A DNA stretch of 9,784 bases from an uncultured Oscillospiraceae bacterium (GTDB lineage: Bacteria > Bacillota > Clostridia > Oscillospirales > Oscillospiraceae), in the NCBI GenBank assembly GCA_900752445.1, contig CAADVN010000146.1, forward strand, positions 1-9,784, in the 5' to 3' direction. Numbering within the stretch: the stretch's first letter is position 1; each line of letters starts with the position of its first letter. The notes below the pieces were generated by a model. That model was given only the letters and a program-made list of their open reading frames with translations. It was not told the DNA's origin and made no database searches. Shown piece by piece: positions 5,424-9,784 of this stretch. The position numbers and the translations under genes are program-made.

Positions 5424-6590
5424 TCAGACGAAGGGCCGGTCTATGTGCACCTTGGGGTGCGAGTTTTTCCACAGGCTGTGCACCAGCGTCTCGAGCGCGG
5501 AGCGGGCCTCGTCCTCGGTGAGGGCGCTGTCGTTCGGCAGCACGGCGTCGAAGATGACGTTCGTGTGCGTCGGCCCGTCCACGATGCGGAAATCGTGGAT
5601 GCTAAGCCGCGGGTCTATGGCCTTCGCGGCCTCGGCCAGCTCGCCGCGCATGTGCGCGGTCTTGGTGCCGTCCGGGCTCACGGGGTCCATATGTATGACG
5701 GCGTCGCAGCCGAGCTTCGACTCCAGCTCATACTCCGCCGTGTCGATGGCGTCGTGCAGCTCGAAGATGTCCCCGTCGCCGGGCACTTCGGCGTGGAGCG
5801 AGACCATGAGCCGGCCCGGGCCGTAGTCGTGGACGATGAGGTCGTGGATGTTCATGACCTCGGGGTGGGCGAGCACGATGTCCATGATGTCGCGCACGAG
5901 CTGCGGGTCCGGCGGGTTGCCCAGCAGGGGACTGAGCGTCTCCCTCGCCGCCTTGAAGCCCGAGAAGATGATGAAGGCCGCCACCGCCGCGCCGCCCCAG
6001 CCGTCGGCGTTTATGTCCGCAAAGCGCGCGAGCAGCATGGAGATGAGCACGACGCCCGTGGCGATGCAGTCCGAGAGCGAGTCCACCGCCGTGGCCGACA
6101 TGCCGGGCGAGTTTATCTTCCGGCCTATGCCCCGGTTGTAGGCGAACATGTAGCCCTTGACGCAGATGGAGGCGAGGAGCACAATCATGGGCAGGAGCGA
6201 AGCGTCCACGGGCTCGGGGCTTCTTATCTTCTCGATGGACTCGAGCCCGAGCTGCACGCCCACGACGATGATGATGAGCGACACCGCGACGCCCGAGAGG
6301 TACTCTATGCGCCCGTGGCCGAAGGGGTGGCCCGGGTCTGGCTTTTTGGCGGCCATGCGGAAGCCGAGCAGGGTTATGACGGACGAGCCCGCGTCGGAGA
6401 GGTTGTTGAAGGCGTCGGCGGTCATGGCGATGGAGCCCGCGAGCCGCCCGGCGAGGTACTTGCCCAGGAAGAGCAGCACGTTCAGGCCGATGCCCGTGAG
6501 CGAGCAGAGCATGCCGTAGGCCCGGCGCACGGCGGCGTCCTGGACCCGGTCGCGGTCCCTGATGAAGAGCTTTGCAAGCAGCGTTATCAA
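5424..6590 (-). CDS. Cation diffusion facilitator (CDF) metal exporter, Mn-type-like site
   Basis: This membrane antiporter is predicted to move divalent metal out of the cell in exchange for protons. Six hydrophobic segments lie near residues 31-50, 54-80, 96-115, 131-150, 165-190 and 195-213, followed by a cytoplasmic ferredoxin-like domain (about 225-302) and a second, similar-looking C-terminal stretch (about 325-388). The transport site reads N62xxxD66 in TM2 (DAFNNLSDAGSS) and D170xxxD174 in TM5 (VDSLSD), replacing the HxxxD pairs of zinc exporters. This Asn/Asp pattern is associated with manganese-type members. I place the start at a TTG (6588-6590) because GGGAGG lies seven bases upstream. 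A TTG five codons earlier would put the ribosome site inside the gene. The result is 388 residues, longer than the roughly 300 of basic CDF proteins because of the extra tail. Metal identity is inference. Confidence 0.93.
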   Translation of the reverse strand: MITLLAKLFIRDRDRVQDAAVRRAYGMLCSLTGIGLNVLLFLGKYLAGRLAGSIAMTADAFNNLSDAGSSVITLLGFRMAAKKPDPGHPFGHGRIEYLSGVAVSLIIIVVGVQLGLESIEKIRSPEPVDASLLPMIVLLASICVKGYMFAYNRGIGRKINSPGMSATAVDSLSDCIATGVVLISMLLARFADINADGWGGAAVAAFIIFSGFKAARETLSPLLGNPPDPQLVRDIMDIVLAHPEVMNIHDLIVHDYGPGRLMVSLHAEVPGDGDIFELHDAIDTAEYELESKLGCDAVIHMDPVSPDGTKTAHMRGELAEAAKAIDPRLSIHDFRIVDGPTHTNVIFDAVLPNDSALTEDEARSALETLVHSLWKNSHPKVHIDRPFV

Positions 6591-6603
6591 ATCCAGACCT
6601 CCC
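6588..6603 (-). promoter_or_regulatory. Ribosome binding site and TTG start of the CDF gene
   Basis: On the - strand GGGAGG (6598-6603) is followed after seven bases by TTG (6588-6590). No in-frame ATG lies nearby. The Shine-Dalgarno starts directly after the last T of the mrp terminator, so no room remains for a separate promoter between them. Confidence 0.7.
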
Positions 6604-6636
6604 AAAAAATACGAGGCGGCCCCGCCGGAGGCCGCC
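6604..6636 (-). terminator. Intrinsic terminator after mrp
   Basis: On the - strand GGCGGCC (6630-6636) pairs perfectly with GGCCGCC (6615-6621) around an 8-base loop, then TCGTA and a run of six T (6609-6604). It lies about 20 bases after the mrp stop codon. Because its T-run touches the CDF Shine-Dalgarno, CDF and deacylase expression would need read-through, a promoter inside mrp, or controlled antitermination. Confidence 0.8.
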
Positions 6637-6657
6637 CCAAGAGCTTGAAAGCGTTTT

Positions 6658-7485
6658 TCAGAACTCGCCGCGCTCTATGCGGCCCGCGAGGGCCGCGAGC
6701 TCCGGCAGCTCGAGGGCTTCTATCTCGCCCGCGTCGCAGGCGGCTGCAAAGCGCGGGTCTATGGGCAGCCTGGCGACCTCGGCGATGCCGAAGCGGGCCG
6801 CGGTCTCGTCTATGCGGCTCTCGCCGAAGACGCTGTGGCGCTTGCCGCAGTCGGGGCAGACGAAGCAGCTCATGTTCTCCACAATGCCGATGACGCGCTT
6901 ATCCATGAGCCCGGCCATGTTGACGGCCTTCTCGACGATCATGGCGACGAGCTCCTGCGGGCTTGCGACGACGACGACGCCGTCCACGGGCAGGGACTGG
7001 AAGACGGTGAGGGGCACGTCGCCCGTGCCGGGAGGCATATCGACGAACATGAAATCCACGTCCTTCCAGATGACGTCGGTCCAGAACTGCTCGACGGCGC
7101 CGGCGATGACGGGGCCGCGCCAGACGACGGGGTCGGTCTCGCGGGGCAGCAGGACGTTCATGCTCATCATCTGGATACCGCTGCGGCTCTCGACGGGCAG
7201 GATAAAGTTCTCGCCGCCGCGCGCGCCCTCGTGCACACCGAAGAGCTGGGGTATGGAGGGCCCGGTGATATCGGCGTCGAGAACTGCGGCCCTGTGGCCG
7301 CGGCGCTGCATTTCGCAGGCGAGCGCGGCGGTGACGAGGCTTTTGCCGACGCCGCCCTTGCCGCTGACCACGGCGATGACGCGACCGACAGCCGCGCCCT
7401 CGTGCAGGGGCTTGAGGAAGCTCTGCTTCCGGCTCTCGCAGTTCTCCGCGCAGGAGGAACAGTCGTGATTGCAGTTTTCGCTCAT
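6658..7485 (-). CDS. mrp: Mrp/NBP35-family Fe-S cluster carrier ATPase
   Basis: This cytoplasmic P-loop ATPase of the MinD/ParA superfamily is thought to hold and hand over Fe-S clusters to target enzymes. The 275 residues are typical. An N-terminal cysteine cluster C5-x3-C9-x2-C12-x3-C16 could bind a cluster. The deviant Walker A GKGGVGKS is at 42-49, DADITGPSIPQLFG at 70-83, the Walker B-like FMFVDMPPGTGD at 145-156, and the C-terminal MSCFVCPDCGK carries the CxxC pair C210/C213 that bridges the dimer cluster in this family. The ATG at 7485 has GAGG seven bases upstream (7493-7496). Extending the frame to 7617 would translate repeat DNA and is rejected. It is followed by a terminator. The nearest convincing promoter is at 7776-7803, which would give a leader of about 285 bases containing a palindromic repeat. 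Confidence 0.95.
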   Translation of the reverse strand: MSENCNHDCSSCAENCESRKQSFLKPLHEGAAVGRVIAVVSGKGGVGKSLVTAALACEMQRRGHRAAVLDADITGPSIPQLFGVHEGARGGENFILPVESRSGIQMMSMNVLLPRETDPVVWRGPVIAGAVEQFWTDVIWKDVDFMFVDMPPGTGDVPLTVFQSLPVDGVVVVASPQELVAMIVEKAVNMAGLMDKRVIGIVENMSCFVCPDCGKRHSVFGESRIDETAARFGIAEVARLPIDPRFAAACDAGEIEALELPELAALAGRIERGEF

Positions 7486-7560
7486 TATCTTACCTCTTTT
7501 GCAAATAATAATTGACGATGTAAATGTGGTTTTTATGTTGCGCCCACGTCCCTGCGAGCA

Positions 7561-7591
7561 CCAAAGGCTCCACTGCGCAAGAGAGGCTTTT
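7561..7591. repeat. Solitary end copy of the palindromic repeat
   Basis: CCAAAGGCTCCACTGCGCAA and the following GAGAGGCTTTT form a short imperfect hairpin: AAAGGCTC with GAGGCTTT around TGCGCAA-like bases. It closely resembles the terminal hairpins of the full element that starts six bases later. It looks like a truncated or partly deleted copy, or an internal duplication of the neighbouring element's end. Confidence 0.6.
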
Positions 7592-7597
7592 CCGTCT

Positions 7598-7735
7598 CCA
7601 AAGGCTCCCCTGCGCAAGGGGAGCTGTCAGCGAAGCTGACTGAGGGGTCGCCCGATAACCTACCGCGCGGGAGTCTGCGATCCCTCCGACACGGCTGACG
7701 CCGTGCCGCCTCCCTTTGCGCAAGGGAGGCTTTGG
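7598..7735. repeat. Palindromic interspersed repeat (MITE/REP-like), 138 bp
   Basis: The ends CCAAAGGCTCCC (7598-7609) and GGGAGGCTTTGG (7724-7735) are inverted repeats matching at 11 of 12 positions. Inside are four perfect hairpins: GCTCCCC/GGGGAGC (7604-7624), GTCAGC-GAA-GCTGAC (7626-7640), CACGGC-TGAC-GCCGTG (7690-7705) and GCCTCCCTT/AAGGGAGGC (7708-7730). No protein is encoded. Similar AAAGGCTCCCC...GTCAGC...GAGGGAGGCTTT elements occur in many copies in gut Clostridia genomes, from general recollection. Non-autonomous mobility is inference, and no target duplication is evident. It lies in the mrp leader downstream of a strong promoter, so it is probably transcribed as structured RNA. Confidence 0.8.
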
Positions 7736-7775
7736 GCGTACGTATCCGCCTCGTCTCCGCATCTTCAACATGCTC

Positions 7776-7803
7776 ATTATATCCCAAACCCCGCCAAAGT
7801 CAA
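7776..7803 (-). promoter_or_regulatory. Strong sigma-A promoter facing mrp
   Basis: On the - strand TTGACT (7798-7803) and a perfect TATAAT (7776-7781) are separated by 16 bases. The -35 box overlaps the stop codon of the M14 peptidase gene (7800-7802). Transcription would start near 7769, pass through the palindromic repeat and reach mrp. It is the best consensus promoter in the window. Confidence 0.78.
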
Positions 7804-8678
7804 CAGCATCCGAGGGCCGCGGCGAGCGCGGGGCGGAGCTTTTCGTAAATGGCGTCGAAGTCCGACCAGGGCAGCGGGTTCTCGCCGAGCCCGCACTCTA
7901 TGGTGTAGCCCGGGCGGTCCCGCGCGAGTATGAACCAGTCCTTAAAGCCCGCGTGGCCCGAGGCATAGGGCGTATCCTCAAGCGCATAGCCCGAGGCCGC
8001 CGCCATCGCCCGCCCGCAGTCCAGCGCCCCGGGCGGCTCTATGTCCAGGTACTTCCAGTAGATGACCTCGCCCTGGGTGTGCAGCGAGATGACCATGTCC
8101 GGCGCCGTGCGCTTGGCGAACCTGTAGAGGGCGCGGCTCTCGGGCGCGCACAGCGGGGCCCGGCCCACGTAGTCCCTCGGCGCAGGCCCCGTCCAGCCCT
8201 CCGCGAACTTGATGCGCCGCGCCTCCTGCCAGCCCGCCGGGAACTGCAGGTTCAGGTCCACGCCCGCGATGTTCGCCTTCCAGCCCGCCGGAAAGGCTAT
8301 GTCCGGATAGCGCCCGGCTATGCGCAGCGCGTTCTCGTAGAGCGGCCCCGAGTCCAGCGCGCCCGTGACCAGCGCCGCGCCGTCCGGGTTCACCAGCGGC
8401 GCGAACCAGAGCTTCAGCTCATCCGTCACGCCCGGCCAGACCCCGGCCGCCAGTTCCCCGGCAAAGCGCATGAGCAGCGGCGTCGTTATCCACTCGTTCG
8501 CGTGCTGCCCCGCGGCAAAGAGCAGCCGCCTGCCGCCCCGGCCCAGCGAGAACCAGTGCAGCGCCCGGCCCGCCACGCTCCGCCCATACAGCCCCGCCGC
8601 ACCGTACGGCCCCCTCGAGGCCAGCCTCAGCACCTGCCCGGCCAGCCCGCAGGGCGTCCATCCCGTCGAATTTTTCAT
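7800..8678 (-). CDS. M14-family zinc peptidase, gamma-D-glutamyl-diamino-acid type
   Basis: This predicted metallopeptidase would cleave peptidoglycan stem peptides (the gamma-D-Glu to diaminopimelate or lysine bond), for wall remodelling or for using wall peptides. The 292 residues are one M14 carboxypeptidase-fold domain. Zinc ligands are H59 and E62 in GQHANEW and H200 in ISLHTQGEVIYW. NPDG is at 97-100, GVDLNLQFPAGW at 139-150 and the catalytic glutamate E261 in YTIECGLGENPLP (258-270), an ending typical of bacterial gamma-D-glutamyl members. N143 is present, but the next residue is Leu where digestive carboxypeptidases have Arg, fitting a different substrate. The ATG at 8678 has AAGGA about 10 bases upstream. 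A longer open frame to 9272 is the antisense of spoIVB and is rejected. No signal peptide is visible, so it is probably cytoplasmic. It is divergent from spoIVB. Confidence 0.9.
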   Translation of the reverse strand: MKNSTGWTPCGLAGQVLRLASRGPYGAAGLYGRSVAGRALHWFSLGRGGRRLLFAAGQHANEWITTPLLMRFAGELAAGVWPGVTDELKLWFAPLVNPDGAALVTGALDSGPLYENALRIAGRYPDIAFPAGWKANIAGVDLNLQFPAGWQEARRIKFAEGWTGPAPRDYVGRAPLCAPESRALYRFAKRTAPDMVISLHTQGEVIYWKYLDIEPPGALDCGRAMAAASGYALEDTPYASGHAGFKDWFILARDRPGYTIECGLGENPLPWSDFDAIYEKLRPALAAALGCC

Positions 8679-8758
8679 GGCATGAATTTCCTTTCTGCGA
8701 AACTTCCCCTCGTTTAATGCTATCGCGCGGCACAGGAAATGATACATGAAAAAACCGC

Positions 8759-8787
8759 CTTTAATTTTGCCGGGCGCGGTCATAATG
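8759..8787 (+). promoter_or_regulatory. Possible forespore-sigma promoter of spoIVB
   Basis: GGTCATAAT (8779-8787) fits the sigma-F -10 pattern GGnnAnAnT, and CATAATG within it is close to the sigma-G -10 CATAMTA. The -35 candidate CTTTA (8759-8763), 15 bases upstream, matches GYATA at only 3 of 5 positions. In Bacillus subtilis spoIVB is transcribed in the forespore, so such a promoter is expected here. The weak -35 keeps this tentative. Confidence 0.35.
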
Positions 8788-8817
8788 ATATGGCCGGGCG
8801 TCAAACTTGGCCGGGCG
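8769..8817 (+). repeat. Three direct repeats GCCGGGCG upstream of spoIVB
   Basis: GCCGGGCG occurs at 8769-8776, 8793-8800 and 8810-8817, all in the same orientation, with start spacings of 24 and 17. The last two extend to GGCCGGGCG. They flank the candidate -10 box, and the last adjoins the spoIVB Shine-Dalgarno. In GC-rich DNA chance recurrence is possible, but this intergenic stretch is otherwise AT-rich. Confidence 0.5.
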
Positions 8818-8835
8818 GAAAGGAGCGGGGAATAA

Positions 8836-9784
8836 ATGGAAAAAACAATGAAGCGCGGCCTGGGCCGGCTGGCCGTGCTGGCGCTGGTGCTGGCGCTCAT
8901 GGCGTCGCCGGCGCTGGCCGAGGGCGCGCGGGAGCTGGTGCCTGTGGGCCGCACCGTGGGCATAGAGGCCCGGACGGAGGGCCTGCTCGTGGTATCGCTC
9001 TCGGAGGTGGAGACCGCGGAGGGGCCGCGGAGCCCGGCGGCGGACAGCGGCATACAGCCCGGGGACATCATCGTGCGCCTGGGCTCTTGCGAGGTGGGCA
9101 GCTCCGCGGAGTTCGCGCAGGCGGCCTCGGGGCTGGACGGCTCGCCCGTGGCGATACAGCTCATGCGCGCGGGCCGGCTCATACAGTACACGGTGACGCC
9201 GGCGCTCTCGGCCCAGGACGGCTGCTGGCGGCTGGGGCTCTGGCTGCGCGACGGCATCGCCGGCATAGGCACCGTGACCTTCTACGAGCCGGCGACGGGC
9301 CTCTTCGGGGCCCTGGGCCACAGCATCAACGACGTGGACACGGGCGTGCTGCTGCCCCTGGACGGCGGCTATATCACCCGGGCCCAGGTCTCGGGCGTGA
9401 AGCGCGGCGAGCGCGGCGCGGCGGGCGAGCTCCAGGGCGCCTCCGACAGCGGCGAGAGGCTGGGCGAGGTGGAGAAAAACACGCCCTCCGGCATCTTCGG
9501 GCACGCCGGGGCCGCGTTCGAGGGCCGCGCCCTGCCCGCCGCCGAGGACTCCGAGATAGAGGCCGGGCCCGCGGCCATACTCTGCAACGTCTCCGGCGGC
9601 GAGGTGCGCGAGTACGCCGTCGAGATAAGCCGGCCCCAGCAGGGCGGGCGCCTTTCCGTCACCGTGACGGACCCCGCGCTCCTCGAGCTCACGGGCGGCA
9701 TCGTCCAGGGCATGTCCGGCAGCCCCATTTTGCAAAACGGAAAGTTTGTGGGAGCCGTGACCCACGTGCTTCTCAATGACCCCA
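8836..9784 (+). CDS. spoIVB: SpoIVB sporulation serine peptidase (S55), 3' end outside window
   Basis: SpoIVB is secreted by the forespore into the space between forespore and mother cell. There it triggers SpoIVFB-mediated processing of pro-sigma-K. 316 residues are present before the window ends. Residues about 10-28 are a hydrophobic signal or anchor segment ending in ALA. A PDZ domain covers about 45-125 (AADSGIQPGDIIVRLGS). The peptidase domain has FGALGH with H162, VTDP with D279 and VQGMSGSPI with S294. This is the His/Asp/Ser triad, with the Asp-to-Ser spacing of 15 I recall for B. subtilis. GAVTHVLLNDP follows. The ATG at 8836 has AAAGGAG at 8819-8825, ten bases upstream. The region before the catalytic core is shorter than in B. 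subtilis (S294 versus S378 as I recall). recN, its usual upstream neighbour, is absent here: the preceding gene is a divergent M14 peptidase. spo0A may follow beyond the edge. Confidence 0.96.
   Translation, partial: MEKTMKRGLGRLAVLALVLALMASPALAEGARELVPVGRTVGIEARTEGLLVVSLSEVETAEGPRSPAADSGIQPGDIIVRLGSCEVGSSAEFAQAASGLDGSPVAIQLMRAGRLIQYTVTPALSAQDGCWRLGLWLRDGIAGIGTVTFYEPATGLFGALGHSINDVDTGVLLPLDGGYITRAQVSGVKRGERGAAGELQGASDSGERLGEVEKNTPSGIFGHAGAAFEGRALPAAEDSEIEAGPAAILCNVSGGEVREYAVEISRPQQGGRLSVTVTDPALLELTGGIVQGMSGSPILQNGKFVGAVTHVLLNDP

Noticed and set aside
7486..7597. Riboswitch or a nearer promoter for mrp
   Set aside because: I found TATTAT-like and CATAAA-like boxes but no matching -35 at a proper distance, and no recognisable riboswitch core.
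7486..7617. N-terminal extension of the Mrp protein
   Set aside because: It runs through repeat DNA, and family members begin near the Cys cluster. The ATG at 7485 has a proper ribosome site.
7490..7777. Small open frames over the palindromic repeat region
   Set aside because: They overlap hairpins and the -10 box, have no ribosome site, and give Arg-rich products unlike a protein.
8679..9272. N-terminal extension of the M14 peptidase across spoIVB
   Set aside because: It is the antisense of spoIVB and low-complexity Ser/Pro/Arg. The ATG at 8678 has a ribosome site and fits the domain start.

Overview
The window comes from a GC-rich, endospore-forming, anaerobe-like Clostridia genome, most likely an Oscillospiraceae or Christensenellales relative. 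This rests on three things. There is a clear spoIVB sporulation protease gene. There is a rotary V-type (A/V) ATPase operon of the kind common in anaerobic Clostridia. There is a small palindromic repeat family (CCAAAGGCTCCC ... GGGAGGCTTTGG ends) of a type I recall from gut Clostridia genomes. Coding regions are very GC-rich yet prefer ATA for isoleucine (22 of 35 Ile codons in ntpB).

Layout. 1-3992 (+): the 3' end of a V-ATPase operon, with the tail of subunit E, then complete A (catalytic), B and D (rotor shaft) subunits, tightly spaced. 3997-4698 (-): a DUF6291-type protein resembling replisome-organizer proteins, with a promoter and palindromes upstream. It meets the ATPase operon tail to tail only 4 bases from the ntpD stop. 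4845-5393 (-): a YbaK/ProX-type prolyl-tRNA deacylase with its own terminator. 5424-6590 (-): a cation diffusion facilitator that probably shares a transcript with the deacylase. 6658-7485 (-): an Mrp/NBP35-type Fe-S carrier ATPase, ending in a terminator that runs into the next gene's Shine-Dalgarno. 7486-7799: a 314-base non-coding region with a palindromic mobile-repeat-like element and a strong sigma-A promoter that would transcribe through it into mrp. 7800-8678 (-): an M14-family zinc peptidase of the gamma-D-glutamyl-diamino-acid type. 8679-8835: a divergent control region. 8836-9784 (+): spoIVB, cut by the window end just past its catalytic serine.

How the genes relate. The ATPase genes form one complex. 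The deacylase and CDF exporter look co-transcribed but not functionally linked. SpoIVB and the M14 peptidase are divergent and could both serve sporulation or cell-wall work, though only spoIVB is certain to.

The most unusual signal lies inside the DUF6291 gene. Six copies of a 9-mer close to the DnaA-box pattern (TTTTNNACA) sit in a mirror-symmetric arrangement, three per strand, with spacings 9, 12 / 12, 9 about position 4219. They occupy a 57% AT island and lie next to an 18-unit degenerate hexanucleotide tandem repeat. Because the same 9-mer encodes different amino acids in its two orientations, the DNA rather than the protein looks like the constrained object. An origin embedded in an initiator-like gene, as in phage lambda O, is the leading hypothesis. 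It is not demonstrated.
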